Assembly: GCF_037572775.1 (NCBI RefSeq)
Contig: NZ_JBBHKA010000001.1
Location: 3,348,001 to 3,412,000 of the forward strand
Direction: 5' to 3'
DNA length: 64,000 nucleotides
DNA from: Ramlibacter sp. PS4R-6
GTDB taxonomy: Bacteria; Pseudomonadota; Gammaproteobacteria; Burkholderiales; Burkholderiaceae_C
The position numbers and the translations under genes were made by a program. Of this stretch, positions 37,951-47,264 are shown in pieces (position 1 is the first letter of the stretch; each line of letters starts with the position of its first letter). Below the pieces are notes generated by a model, which ran no database searches, was not told where the DNA came from, and saw nothing but the letters and a program-made list of their open reading frames with translations.

Positions 37951-38576
37951 AGATCGTCCTGGCCGATGACCACCGACTCGTGCGCGCCGGCCTGCGCGCG
38001 CTTCTGGATGCGGAGCCCGGCGTCGAAGTCATCGCCGAAGCCACCGACGGCGAGGAGGCGTGGCGCCTGATCCAGCAGCACCAGCCCGACGCCGCCTTGC
38101 TGGACATCGCCATGCCGAAGCTGAGTGGCCTGGCCGTGCTGCAGCAGGTGACGGCCGCGAAGCTGCCGACGCGGGTTCTGCTGCTGTCCATGTACGACAA
38201 CGACGAGTATGTGGCGGAGGCGATCCGCGCCGGCGCCGCGGGCTACCTGATCAAGGACGCGGCGGTCGAGGAGCTGTGCCTCGCGCTCGAAGCATTGAAG
38301 CGCGGCGACGTCTACCTGAGCCCCGCCATCTCGCGCAAGCTCGCGCAGGCATTCAGCGGCGGACGGCCCAGCCCGGGCCTGACCGCCCGCCAGACGCAGG
38401 TGCTGCGCCTCATCGCGCTGGGCAACTCCTCCAAGGAGATCGCCCGGGAGCTGGACCTGTCGATCAAGACGGTGGAGACGCACCGCACCCAGATCATGGA
38501 CCGCCTCGAGATCCGCGACCTCGCCGGCCTGGTGCGCTACGCGGTGCGCAGCGGTCTCGTCGGCTCCGATGCCTGA
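37947..38576 (+). CDS. NarL/FixJ-family response regulator
   Basis: The 209-residue regulator has a receiver with DDHRLVRAGLRALL, phospho-acceptor Asp in AALLDIAMPKLSG and Lys in YLIKDAAV. The C-terminal LuxR-type HTH at about 140-200 contains LTARQTQVLRLIALGNSSKEIA and LDLSIKTVETHRTQI. It is coupled to the PAS kinase. The next gene starts 96 bases downstream behind a distinctive promoter module repeated before the 39704 gene, which makes that module a plausible target of this regulator. Confidence 0.95.
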   Translation: MKIVLADDHRLVRAGLRALLDAEPGVEVIAEATDGEEAWRLIQQHQPDAALLDIAMPKLSGLAVLQQVTAAKLPTRVLLLSMYDNDEYVAEAIRAGAAGYLIKDAAVEELCLALEALKRGDVYLSPAISRKLAQAFSGGRPSPGLTARQTQVLRLIALGNSSKEIARELDLSIKTVETHRTQIMDRLEIRDLAGLVRYAVRSGLVGSDA

Positions 38577-38598
38577 CCCGCGCGCGTAGTTTCGCCTA

Positions 38599-38672
38599 GG
38601 GGTATCTCTGTATGCCCCGCACGGGCACCGCATGGATAGGCGCGGCGGCCCCCCGTTCCTACGATTCGTGCC
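38599..38672 (+). promoter_or_regulatory. Twin promoter module A
   Basis: GGGGTA-N2-TCTGTA (38599-38612) is followed 57 bases from its start by TTCCTACGAT (38656-38665), whose TACGAT is a plausible -10. The same layout recurs at 39607-39672. The -10 ends only seven bases before the ATG at 38673, so the transcript would be almost leaderless. Confidence 0.55.
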
Positions 38673-39707
38673 ATGGAAACACCACGGCCCGAAGTCACGC
38701 GCGCACTCGTCGCCAGCGTCTCCCGCATGGAAGGGTCGGTCATGGAGCAGCTCCTGGCCATCCGCAACGACATCTGCGCCCCGGGGCAGGTGCGCGTGAA
38801 CTCCGCGTTCCTCTACACCAGCGGCTGGTTCGTGGTGTGGGTGGAAGGCAGCGACAAGGCCGTCGACGCGGCCCTCAAGCGCGCGGCGGACGACAAGCGC
38901 AACCACCACCAGAAGCTGCTGCACCGCAGCCGCGGCCCGGCGACGCTGCGCGAGCGCGTGATCGTCGCCACCACGCAGACGCCGCTGCGGCCCACGCACT
39001 TCGCGCGCTGGGTGATGACCCTCAGGGACGAGGGTTCGCGCCTGGAGCCCCTGGACATCTGGAACCGCCTCGGCGCGCCCTGCCTGATCGATCCCACCCG
39101 CAAGCCCTTCGAGCGGCCCGAGCAGCAATTCGCCGTGGTGGCGGCCGACGACCACGGCCCCGTCGACCAGTTGCGCAAGATCGGCGAGCGCTTTGCAAGC
39201 CCCGTCATCTACCAGCGCTTCGGCCTGGCCCGCAGCCATTCGCCCGACATGGGCATGGCCTATGTGGACGTGCCCACCGACCGCGGCGCCGCGCGCGTGC
39301 GTGTGCTGACGCGGCGCGCCCTCGCGCAGGCATCGGTGCGCCGCTCGATGCCGCCGGTCGACGCGCTCGTGCTGCTCGTCGGCACGCGGCCTGCCCCGGC
39401 GATCGAACTCACGTCCAGCGTGGCCGATGCCGTGAGGGGCGCCGCCCAGCCGCCCCGGGTGTGGCTGGTGGGCCCGGCGGGCGAACCGACCGAAGCGTGC
39501 GCGCGCCTGCTCGAACGCTGCGGCGTCGTGCCGCACATCGGCCCGCCCGACACCACGGGCCACGTGGACCTGGCGGCGCTGCTGCCGGTCATCGGCCTGG
39601 TGCCTCGGGGTAATTCTGTAGGCCCGGCGGGCAAACGCCCCGATCCCCAAGGGCCGCAGGGCTTCCTACGATCCCTCTCCATGTCGACCAGGAGCCGATT
39701 CGCATGA
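38673..39707 (+). CDS. BLUF-like domain protein, paralogue 1
   Basis: This 344-residue protein has an N-terminal half resembling the BLUF (blue-light FAD) fold, with FLYTSGWFVVWVEGSDKAVDAALKR standing in for the FxQxLEG region. The photoactive Tyr and Gln positions are not conserved, so a flavin photocycle is unlikely. The second half, including FAVVAADDHGPVDQLRKIGE and a conserved SMPPVDALVLLVGTRP, matches no domain I know. It is clearly paralogous to the protein at 47727-48680 along about 300 residues. Its last 30 or so codons read through promoter module B. No Shine-Dalgarno precedes ATG 38673. It heads the chemosensory cluster. Confidence 0.7.
   Translation: METPRPEVTRALVASVSRMEGSVMEQLLAIRNDICAPGQVRVNSAFLYTSGWFVVWVEGSDKAVDAALKRAADDKRNHHQKLLHRSRGPATLRERVIVATTQTPLRPTHFARWVMTLRDEGSRLEPLDIWNRLGAPCLIDPTRKPFERPEQQFAVVAADDHGPVDQLRKIGERFASPVIYQRFGLARSHSPDMGMAYVDVPTDRGAARVRVLTRRALAQASVRRSMPPVDALVLLVGTRPAPAIELTSSVADAVRGAAQPPRVWLVGPAGEPTEACARLLERCGVVPHIGPPDTTGHVDLAALLPVIGLVPRGNSVGPAGKRPDPQGPQGFLRSLSMSTRSRFA
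39607..39672 (+). promoter_or_regulatory. Twin promoter module B
   Basis: GGGGTA-N2-TCTGTA (39607-39620) is followed 56 bases from its start by TTCCTACGAT (39663-39672), the same arrangement as module A. It lies within the 3' end of the BLUF-like gene and precedes the ATG at 39704, which has its own AGGAG. Confidence 0.55.
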
Positions 39708-40471
39708 CGACCGCCACCGCCGAAGCCGCGCACAACCCCGTGGTGAAGCTGCTCGTGAAGGGCTTCAACCCCATGGAGCGCCGCCTGCTGGACGGCACGG
39801 TGAAGCTGTCGGAGCGCCGCGCGCCGCGCATCGAGCTGGTGGCGGACGCGGACGCGACGGACGCCGACGTCGTGCTGATCGACGCCCAGGAAACGTCTGC
39901 GCTGCAATGGGCCGCCGCGCAGCCGTGGCTGGCGGGCAAGCCCGCGATCTGGGCCGGCGCCAAGGCCGTGCGCCCCCAGCACACGCTGGTCGAGCGGCAC
40001 CTGAAGTGGCCGATCCTGCCCGTGCTGCTGTACCGCGCCATCGAACACGCGCAGCTCGCGCCGCGCGCGACGCCCGCCCCCGCGCCCGCTGCCGCGAGCC
40101 GCAGCGTGCTGGTCATCGACGACAGCCTGGCCGTGCGCAACCACCTGCAGTCACTGCTGGAGCGCGCCGGCGCCACCGTCACCACCGCCGCGTCGGCCGA
40201 GGAAGGCATCGCCCTCACGGCCACGCAGCCCTTCGCCTGCGTGCTGATGGACGTGCTGATGCCCGGCATCGACGGCTTCGAGGCCTGCCGCCGCATCAAG
40301 GCGAAGCGCGCGCACCTTCCCGTCGTGATGCTCACCAGCAAGTCGTCGCCGTTCGACCGCGTGCGCGGAAAGATGGCCGGCTGCGACACCTACCTCACCA
40401 AGCCGGTCGACCCCGTGCAGCTGCGCGAGACGGTCGGCCGCCACCTTCCCTCCCTGAACACCAACGCCTGA
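39704..40471 (+). CDS. PilG-like response regulator with N-terminal extension
   Basis: The 255-residue protein has an N-terminal region of about 120 residues resembling an atypical receiver (VVLIDAQETSALQW), then an Ala-Pro linker (about 121-130). A canonical receiver follows, with VLVIDDSLAVRNHL, phospho-acceptor Asp in CVLMDVLMPGIDGFE and Lys in YLTKPVDP. No DNA-binding domain is present. It is the first regulator of a Pil-Chp-like cluster and overlaps the BLUF-like gene by 4 bases. Confidence 0.85.
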   Translation: MTTATAEAAHNPVVKLLVKGFNPMERRLLDGTVKLSERRAPRIELVADADATDADVVLIDAQETSALQWAAAQPWLAGKPAIWAGAKAVRPQHTLVERHLKWPILPVLLYRAIEHAQLAPRATPAPAPAAASRSVLVIDDSLAVRNHLQSLLERAGATVTTAASAEEGIALTATQPFACVLMDVLMPGIDGFEACRRIKAKRAHLPVVMLTSKSSPFDRVRGKMAGCDTYLTKPVDPVQLRETVGRHLPSLNTNA

Positions 40472-40484
40472 AGAAAGGACCCCC

Positions 40485-40844
40485 ATGGCACGCCACATCC
40501 TCATCGTCGAAGACAGCCAGGTCGACCGCGCCCGCCTCGAGACGCTGCTCGCGGGCAACGGCTACCAGGTGAGCCTGGCCGAAAACGGCGAGCAGGCCCT
40601 CGCGTCCGTCAAGCGCACCAAGCCCGACGCGATCCTGATGGACGTGAACATGCCGGGCATGGACGGCTTCGCGGCGACGCGCGCGCTGCGCGGCGACGCC
40701 GGCACCAAGGACATTCCCGTCGTGCTGGTCACCGCCAAGGACCAGAAGGCCGACAAGGCCTGGGGCCAGATGCTCGGCGCGAAGGGCTACATCACCAAGC
40801 CCTACAGCGACGACCAGATCCTCTCGCAGGTCCGCGCGCTCTAA
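40485..40844 (+). CDS. CheY/PilH-like response regulator 1
   Basis: This 119-residue single receiver domain has ILIVEDSQVDRARLE, phospho-acceptor Asp in AILMDVNMPGMDGFAA, Thr in VLVTAKDQK and Lys in YITKPYSD. It lies three bases before a close paralogue, the next gene. Such stand-alone receivers in Pil-Chp clusters act as outputs or phosphate sinks for the ChpA-type kinase. Confidence 0.9.
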   Translation: MARHILIVEDSQVDRARLETLLAGNGYQVSLAENGEQALASVKRTKPDAILMDVNMPGMDGFAATRALRGDAGTKDIPVVLVTAKDQKADKAWGQMLGAKGYITKPYSDDQILSQVRAL

Positions 40845-40847
40845 GCC

Positions 40848-41204
40848 ATGGCGCTCAAGGTCCTCATCGTCGACGACGCCCTGGTCGACCGCAACAACCT
40901 CATGCGGATCGTCGCGGGCGCGGGCCACCGCGTCCTGGTGGCCGAGAACGGCGAGGAAGGCGTGGCTTGCGCGAAGGCCGACCAGCCCGACGTGATCCTG
41001 ATGGACGTGAACATGCCCGACCTGGACGGGTTCGCGGCGACGCGGCAGCTCAAGGCCGACGCGCAGACGAGGCACATCCCCGTCGTGTTCGTCACCGGCA
41101 AGAACCAGAAGGCCGACATCGCCTGGGGCCGGATGCTGGGCGCTCGCGGCTTCGTGGGCAAGCCCTACGACGACGCCGAGATCCTGGCGCAGCTGGCGAC
41201 CTGA
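40848..41204 (+). CDS. CheY/PilH-like response regulator 2
   Basis: This 118-residue single receiver is very similar to the preceding protein (Asp in VILMDVNMPDLDGFAA, Lys in FVGKPYDD), the product of a recent tandem duplication. The pair probably gives output and sink functions, like PilG/PilH. Confidence 0.9.
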   Translation: MALKVLIVDDALVDRNNLMRIVAGAGHRVLVAENGEEGVACAKADQPDVILMDVNMPDLDGFAATRQLKADAQTRHIPVVFVTGKNQKADIAWGRMLGARGFVGKPYDDAEILAQLAT

Positions 41205-41214
41205 AGGAGCGCAC

Positions 41215-41787
41215 GTGGACTTCGGAAGCCCCAACCCCGTCACCCCCCTGCCGCCCAGCGTTGCCCTCACGCGGGGCTTCGTCGGCGGCACGCCGCAAGC
41301 GAAGCCCGCGCAGGCGCAAGGCGCCACCTTCGAAGCGCGCCAGGGCTTTCGCATCGGCGGGCTGCGCCTGATGGTCCGCTACGCGGACGGCAGCGAGCTC
41401 ACCGAGATGCCGCGGCTGCACCGCCTGCCCAACGTGCCGTCGTGGCTCCTGGGCATCGCCAACCTGCACGGCATGCTCGTGCCCGTGTTCGACCTCGCCG
41501 GCTGGGCCGGACTGGCCGGCGCGGCGCCCGAGCCCGCCCTGCGGCGCATGCTGCTGGTGCTCGCGCACGGCGCGGATGCCGCGGGTGTGGTGATCGACGG
41601 CCTGCCCCAGCGCCTGCGCTGGGCGGCCGACCAGAAAGCGGACGCGGCCACGGCGCCGGCGCGGCTCGCCCCCTATGTCCACGGCGCCGCCCTCATCGAC
41701 GGCGCGCTGTGGTTCGACATCGACCGCGCCGCCCTCCTCGAAGCGATCGAGGAGTCGATCGCCCGCACCTCTTCCAACGGAAACTGA
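41215..41787 (+). CDS. CheW/PilI-like coupling protein
   Basis: This 190-residue protein has an N-terminal extension of about 50 residues rich in Pro and Ala and a CheW-like domain with [19 protein letters not shown] and [13 protein letters not shown]. It should couple the methyl-accepting protein at 41789 to the CheA-type kinase at 44103. The GTG start 41215 has GAAGGAG upstream. Confidence 0.85.
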   Translation: MDFGSPNPVTPLPPSVALTRGFVGGTPQAKPAQAQGATFEARQGFRIGGLRLMVRYADGSELTEMPRLHRLPNVPSWLLGIANLHGMLVPVFDLAGWAGLAGAAPEPALRRMLLVLAHGADAAGVVIDGLPQRLRWAADQKADAATAPARLAPYVHGAALIDGALWFDIDRAALLEAIEESIARTSSNGN

Positions 41788-41788
41788 C

Positions 41789-44095
41789 ATGACACCCAAC
41801 CTGAACGAGCGCGCCTCCGCCGCGCGCTTCGACTTCCTCCTGGCGCTTCGCCTCTGGCAGAAGTTCGCGCTGCTCGGCGCCATCGCGATCGCGCTGGCCG
41901 CGTTCCCCGTCTACCGCCTCTTCAAGGGCGTGGAGCAATCGATCGCGCACGTGCGCACCGAGGAGTCGGGCCTCGCGGCCATCACGGCCTCGCTCGAACT
42001 GGTGCGCGCCATGCAGGACCACCGCGCCTCGTCCAGCTACTACGTGCTGGGCGACGAGAAGCGCGGCGCCGCGCAGCCGAAGGACGCGGCCGCGGTCGCC
42101 GCGGCCCTGGCCAAGGTGCACGGCATCGTCGACCCGCTGGAGTCGAAGATCGTCACCGAGCGCCTTGGCGCCTACGAGAAGGCCTGGGCCGCCATCAAGG
42201 ACAACGTCGCCGGCAAGAAGGTCGACCAGCGCCGCATGACCGAGGACCACATCGCCGCCATCGGCACGCTGCTGCGCCTGGTGGAAGACCTCTCCGCGGT
42301 CTACAAGATCGACCTGGACTCCGACCCCGCCACGTTCTACGTCGCGCGCTCCACGCTGATCAAGCTGCCCGCGCTGTCCGAAGCGCTGGGCCAGCTGCGC
42401 AGCCCGGTGGTGTCGCGCCTGCAGGAGATCGCATCCGTGCGTTCCGGCCCCGACGCGGGCGACGCCAAGAAGGTGGAGGCCGCCCTGCGCGAAGCCTTCC
42501 GCTCCTCCGACCGCGCGCGCATCGCCGAATCGCTGCGCGACGTGCAGGACGCGCTGGACCACTACGTCGCCGACCAGCGGCTGGCCATGCAGGCCCTGCC
42601 CGACCTGGAAGCGAGCTCGGGCGCGCAGGTGGCGGAGATCCAGCGCGCGACGGCCAGGGCCGTGCAGCTGGTGCAGACCGAGGTGCTGGGCAAGGAAGTG
42701 CCCACCATCGAAGCCGCCGTGTACCTGAAGGAAGTCTCCGCGCCGCGCGAACTGGTGCAGAAGGCCGCCACGCAGCAGGACCTGCTGCTGAACGAAATGA
42801 ACCGCCGCGTGTCGGCGGCCCAGAAGGAAAGGCTGAACACCCTGCTGGCCGTGCTGGTGCTGCTGGCGGTGGGTACCGTGGTGGCCGTGCTGATCGTGCG
42901 CAACATCACGTCGACCGTCGCGGGCCTGCAGGACTCCGTCGAGCGCGTTCGCGGCGGCGACTACTCGGCGCTGCAGTCGATCGATTCGAAGGACGAAGTG
43001 GGCGACCTGGGCCGCACGGTGAACTCGCTGCTGCAGGAGCGCATCGCCGCACAGAAGGAATCGGAAGCACAGGCCCGCAAGGCCGAAGCCGAGAACGAAC
43101 AGCTGAACAACTCGGTGATCTCGATCCTGGAAGCCGTGAACCAGCTCTCGCAGCGTGACCTCACGGCGCGCGCGCCGGTGACGCAGGACGTGATCGGCAC
43201 GGTGTCCGACTCGGTGAACGCCCTGGCCGACGAAACGGCGAAGGTGCTGCAGGAAGTCACGCGCATCGCCACCAACGTGGCGCAGGCCTCCGGCAAGGTG
43301 AAGGGCCAGGCCGACCTGGTGTCCCGCACCGCCGAGGACGAGCGCACCGCGGTGGGCGAGGTGATCCAGTCGCTGTCGCAGGCCACGGACACGATGACGC
43401 AGATGGCGACGCTGGCCGAGCAGAGCAACCGCTCCGCCGAGCGCGCCACGCAGGCCACCGACAACGCCCTGGCGACGGTGAACGGCACCGTGCAAGGCAT
43501 GGAATCGATCCGCGAGACGATTTCCGAAACGGAAAAGCGCATCAAGCGCCTGGGCGAGCGTTCGCAGGAAATCACCGGCATCGTGAACCTGATCAACACG
43601 ATTTCGGAACGCACGCACGTGCTGGCCCTGAACGCGTCCATGCAGGCCGCGGTGGCCGGCGAAGCGGGCCGCGGTTTCGCGGTGGTGGCCGAAGAAGTGC
43701 AGCGCCTCGCGGAAAGCTCGCGCAACGCCACGCAGCAGATCGGCACGCTGGTGGGCAACATCCAGCTGGAAACCAACGAAACGATCGCCACGGTGAACAA
43801 GACCATCAGCCAGGTGGTCACCGGTTCCGAGCAGGCGCAGAAGGCCGGCGAGCAGATGCGCGTCACGCAGCAGATCACCGGCGAGCTGGTGGCGCAGGTG
43901 CAGCGCATTGCGTCCGCGTCGGCCACGCAAAAGGCCGCGGCGCAGGAGCTGCTGAAGTCGGTGGAGTCCATCGGCCACAGCACGGAGCGCACCGCCCAGC
44001 AGATCCAGACGCAGAACCAGGAAACCGAGACGCTGCTGGATTCCGCGCGCCGCCTCGTGGAATCGGTGAACGTGTTCAAGCTGCAAGCCGCCTGA
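41789..44095 (+). CDS. PilJ-like methyl-accepting chemotaxis protein
   Basis: The 768-residue chemoreceptor has an N-terminal membrane helix (about 25-45), a periplasmic sensor region to about 350 with [10 protein letters not shown] near residue 75, and a second helix at about 350-372. A HAMP-like region ([23 protein letters not shown]) and a long coiled-coil signalling domain follow, whose tip reads [21 protein letters not shown] and [20 protein letters not shown], a PilJ-like tip. There is no C-terminal methylation-enzyme docking pentapeptide. It lies between CheW-like and CheA-like genes of the cluster. Confidence 0.9.
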   Translation: MTPNLNERASAARFDFLLALRLWQKFALLGAIAIALAAFPVYRLFKGVEQSIAHVRTEESGLAAITASLELVRAMQDHRASSSYYVLGDEKRGAAQPKDAAAVAAALAKVHGIVDPLESKIVTERLGAYEKAWAAIKDNVAGKKVDQRRMTEDHIAAIGTLLRLVEDLSAVYKIDLDSDPATFYVARSTLIKLPALSEALGQLRSPVVSRLQEIASVRSGPDAGDAKKVEAALREAFRSSDRARIAESLRDVQDALDHYVADQRLAMQALPDLEASSGAQVAEIQRATARAVQLVQTEVLGKEVPTIEAAVYLKEVSAPRELVQKAATQQDLLLNEMNRRVSAAQKERLNTLLAVLVLLAVGTVVAVLIVRNITSTVAGLQDSVERVRGGDYSALQSIDSKDEVGDLGRTVNSLLQERIAAQKESEAQARKAEAENEQLNNSVISILEAVNQLSQRDLTARAPVTQDVIGTVSDSVNALADETAKVLQEVTRIATNVAQASGKVKGQADLVSRTAEDERTAVGEVIQSLSQATDTMTQMATLAEQSNRSAERATQATDNALATVNGTVQGMESIRETISETEKRIKRLGERSQEITGIVNLINTISERTHVLALNASMQAAVAGEAGRGFAVVAEEVQRLAESSRNATQQIGTLVGNIQLETNETIATVNKTISQVVTGSEQAQKAGEQMRVTQQITGELVAQVQRIASASATQKAAAQELLKSVESIGHSTERTAQQIQTQNQETETLLDSARRLVESVNVFKLQAA

Positions 44096-44102
44096 GGCTC
44101 AA

Positions 44103-46889
44103 GTGAAGCTCAAGGACCTGATCGAGGCGCTGGCCGGCGAGATCGAGCGCGCCCGGGCGCAGCTCGAGGAAAGCCTGGCCGAACTGGCCACGCGCGATGC
44201 CGGCGACCCGGCGTTCCTCGACGCGTACGAGCAGTACAGCGGCCAGGCGCAGCGCATGGGAGAGGCCGCCGAGCTGGCGGGCTTTCCCGGGCTGCAGGCC
44301 GTTTGCGCGCACGTGGTGCAGAACTGCCTGCTGCTCACCGTGACGCCGCCCGAGGAACGCGAGCCGCTCGTGACATTCCTGCGCGGCTGGCCGCCCCTGA
44401 TCGTCTTCTACCTGGGCAACCTGAGCGACCCGTCGGCCGCGGTGGGCCTGATGGACCACCTGACGACGGCACCCGACCCGCTGCCGGAAGAAGAGTCGCT
44501 CAAGATCATGCACATGCTGGGCGCGATGCCGCTGCAGGTGGACGGCCCGTCCGAAGACGATGCGCCGCGCCGCCCGGTGGTGGCGACGGCCGACGACGTG
44601 GCGCTGGTGATGGCCGACGACGTCGATGCCAAGCTGCTCGAAGGCTTCCAGCACGAAGCGCCCGAACAGGCGCGCTACCTCGTGCAGCTGGCGCGCAACA
44701 TGGCCGCGGGCGAAGGCGACAGCTCCGACGTGGTCGCGGCCAAGCGCGTGGCGCACACGCTCAAGGGCTCGGGCGCGATCATCGGCCTGCGCGGCATCGC
44801 CGCGCTGGGCCACCACCTGGAAGACATCCTCGACCACTTCGAACACGAGGGCTCGCAGGTGGCGCGCCCGGTGGCCGAGGCGCTGCTGGACGCCGCCTTC
44901 TGCCTGGAGCAGATGGTGGGCTACGTGATGGGCGCCGACGAATTCCCCGACGGCGCGCAATCGGTGCTGCAGAACGTGCTGGACATCGCGAACCGCATCG
45001 ACCGCGGCGAGGAGATCGATTCGGCCGCACCGCGTATTGCGTCGGGTGAAGGCCGCAACGCCGCGCCGGCGACTGCCGCAACGCCGAATACCGGCATGCG
45101 CGTGAGCGTCGAGCGTGTGGAAGAACTCTTCCGCGTCTCCGGCGAAGTGTCCGTCCACGGCGCGGCCATGGAAGCGCGCGTGAAGGCGCTGGTCGACAGC
45201 TCCCGCGAGCTGCTGGCGCAGAACCTGCGCGTGCAGAAGCGCCTGTTCGAGCTGGAGACGCTGGTGGACGTGCGCACGCTCGCCACCATGCGCGGCCGCA
45301 CTACGCGCGGCGCCGAAGCGGGCTTCGACTCGCTGGAGCTGGACCAGTACAGCGAGCTGCACAGCACTTCGCACGCGCTGGTCGAGGAAGCCTCGGACGC
45401 CCGGGCTCTCTCCAGCCGCCTCGAGGAAGAAATCGCGCAGCTGGCCAGCCTGCAGGCGCGCCAGCAGCGCCTGAACAAGGACTTGCAGCACCTGGTGATC
45501 GGCACGCGCATGACGGAGGCCGGCTCGCTGGAGTCGCGCCTGCACCGCAACGTGCGCTCCACCTGCCAGGCCACCGGCAAGCAGGCGGCGCTGGTGCTCG
45601 AAGGCCCGCAGACGCTGGTCGACGCCGACGTGCTGACGCGCCTGGCCGAGCCGCTCTTGCACATGCTGCGCAACGCGGTGGACCACGGCATCGAGGCGCC
45701 GGAAGTGCGCACCAGCCTGGGCAAGCACGCCGAAGGCCGCATCGTGCTGGCGTTCTCGCGCCAGGGCCAGCAGGTGGTGCTGCGCTGCGCCGATGACGGC
45801 CGCGGGCTGGACCTGCCGGCCATCCGCCGCCGCGCCATCGAGCGCGGCCTGGTCGCCGAAGACCGCGTGATGAGCGACGAGGAGGTCGCGCGCCTGATCC
45901 TGCTGCCCGGCTTCTCCACGCGCGATGCGGTCAGCGAAGTTTCCGGCCGCGGCGTGGGCATGGACGTGGTGCACGAGTGGGTGCGCGGCATGAACGGCAC
46001 CGTGCGCATCACCTCGCAGCCGGGCCGCGGCACGACCGTCGAGCTGCGCTTCGCGGCGTCGCTGTCCACCGTGCAGTCGCTCATCGTCGAGGCCGACGGC
46101 CAGCGCTTCGCCCTGCCTTCGGTGCACGTCGAGCAGGCGGTGCCGCGCGGCGTGGGCGAGTTCGAGTCGGTGGGCGGGCAGCTCGTGTTCCGCCACGACA
46201 AGCGCGCCATCCCGGCGAACCACCTGGCCGACGCCACGGGCTTGCCGCGCGACACCGAGCGCGCGCTCAACGACCACGATGCCGTGATCGTGCGCATCGA
46301 CGACAAGGTACGCGCCCTGGCGGTGGAACGCCTGCTGGACGCGCGCGAACTGCTGGTGAAGAGCCCCGGCCGCTACGCGCAGCACGTGCGCGGCGTGGCA
46401 GGCCTGTCGATCCTGGGCGACGGCAGCGTGGCCGTGAACCTGGACCTGCCGCAGCTGCTGTCCACGGGCTCCGGCGCCGGCGAGGCCGTCGTGCGCACGA
46501 AGGCGGTGGAAGCGCCGCGCCGTGAACTGCCCGGCGTTCTGATCGTGGACGACTCGCTGTCGGTGCGCAACTCGCTGCGCCAGCTGGTGCAGGACGCCGG
46601 CTACCGCGTGGAAGCCGCGCGCGACGGCGTCGAGGCCATCGATACGCTGCGCGCCTTCAAGCCGCGCCTGGTGCTGACCGACCTGGAAATGCCCAACATG
46701 AACGGCGTGGAGTTCACCATGCACCTGCGCGGGCGCGACGACATGAAGGACGTGCCGATCATCATGATCACCTCGCGCTCGCAGGACAAGCACCGCCGCA
46801 TGGCGGAACAGGCCGGCGTGGACACGTACATGACCAAGCCGTACAACGACGGCGACCTGCTGCAGGCGATCCGCGAGGCGATGGCATGA
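44103..46889 (+). CDS. ChpA/PilL-like hybrid CheA kinase with receiver domain
   Basis: The 928-residue protein has an N-terminal helical region (possibly a degenerate HPt), and a HPt domain with active His in VAHTLKGSGAIIG near residue 219. A dimerisation region precedes the HATPase with LLHMLRNAVDHGIEAP and CADDGRGLDLPAI, GRGVGMDVV. Then come a CheW-like domain near 650-790 and a C-terminal receiver with VLIVDDSLSVRN, Asp in LVLTDLEMPNMNG and Lys in YMTKPYND. Compared with ChpA of Pseudomonas, which has many HPt domains, it is compact. GTG 44103 is used as the start. It overlaps the next gene by 4 bases. Confidence 0.93.
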   Translation: MKLKDLIEALAGEIERARAQLEESLAELATRDAGDPAFLDAYEQYSGQAQRMGEAAELAGFPGLQAVCAHVVQNCLLLTVTPPEEREPLVTFLRGWPPLIVFYLGNLSDPSAAVGLMDHLTTAPDPLPEEESLKIMHMLGAMPLQVDGPSEDDAPRRPVVATADDVALVMADDVDAKLLEGFQHEAPEQARYLVQLARNMAAGEGDSSDVVAAKRVAHTLKGSGAIIGLRGIAALGHHLEDILDHFEHEGSQVARPVAEALLDAAFCLEQMVGYVMGADEFPDGAQSVLQNVLDIANRIDRGEEIDSAAPRIASGEGRNAAPATAATPNTGMRVSVERVEELFRVSGEVSVHGAAMEARVKALVDSSRELLAQNLRVQKRLFELETLVDVRTLATMRGRTTRGAEAGFDSLELDQYSELHSTSHALVEEASDARALSSRLEEEIAQLASLQARQQRLNKDLQHLVIGTRMTEAGSLESRLHRNVRSTCQATGKQAALVLEGPQTLVDADVLTRLAEPLLHMLRNAVDHGIEAPEVRTSLGKHAEGRIVLAFSRQGQQVVLRCADDGRGLDLPAIRRRAIERGLVAEDRVMSDEEVARLILLPGFSTRDAVSEVSGRGVGMDVVHEWVRGMNGTVRITSQPGRGTTVELRFAASLSTVQSLIVEADGQRFALPSVHVEQAVPRGVGEFESVGGQLVFRHDKRAIPANHLADATGLPRDTERALNDHDAVIVRIDDKVRALAVERLLDARELLVKSPGRYAQHVRGVAGLSILGDGSVAVNLDLPQLLSTGSGAGEAVVRTKAVEAPRRELPGVLIVDDSLSVRNSLRQLVQDAGYRVEAARDGVEAIDTLRAFKPRLVLTDLEMPNMNGVEFTMHLRGRDDMKDVPIIMITSRSQDKHRRMAEQAGVDTYMTKPYNDGDLLQAIREAMA

Positions 46890-47260
46890 AGGGCAATTTC
46901 GTGCTGTTGCGCGCGGGCCAGCTGCGCCTGGTCGTCCCGCAGGACGACATGGGCGTGGCGCGCTACATCGACGCTGGCGAAGGCGACGACTGCTTCGCCT
47001 TGTCGGACACGATGAAGCTGCTGCCCCATCGCCCGCCGGGGCGCTTCATCGCCGCCGAGTTCAACGGCGAGCACGCGGGCGCCCCCTGGTGCTGGGACGA
47101 ATTGCGCGTGCTCATCGACGTCGAGCTGCATGCGATCCCCGTGCCGCGCGCGCTCGTATCCGGCAATACGCCTGTGAAAGCTTACGTCGAAGTCGACGGC
47201 GAGCTGGCTTTCCTGTGCGACGCGGCAAGCCTGTGCGGCTACGCCCTGGCCGAAGCCTGA
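46886..47260 (+). CDS. CheW-like small protein in chemosensory cluster
   Basis: This 124-residue protein starts FVLLRAGQLRLVVPQDDMGV, resembling the opening strands of a CheW-fold. The rest (ALPVP-like AIPVPRALVSGNTPVKAYVEV) also fits a degenerate CheW-like domain, but the match is weak. It overlaps the ChpA-like gene and lies four bases before a second CheW-like protein. It may be an adapter for the receptor array. Confidence 0.6.
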   Translation: MKGNFVLLRAGQLRLVVPQDDMGVARYIDAGEGDDCFALSDTMKLLPHRPPGRFIAAEFNGEHAGAPWCWDELRVLIDVELHAIPVPRALVSGNTPVKAYVEVDGELAFLCDAASLCGYALAEA

Positions 47261-47264
47261 CGCC

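Noticed and set aside
41693..46793. Very long minus-strand frames opposite the chemoreceptor and the CheA-like kinase.
   Set aside because: They give His/Arg/Leu-rich shadow sequence, while the plus-strand frames carry complete, well-known domains.
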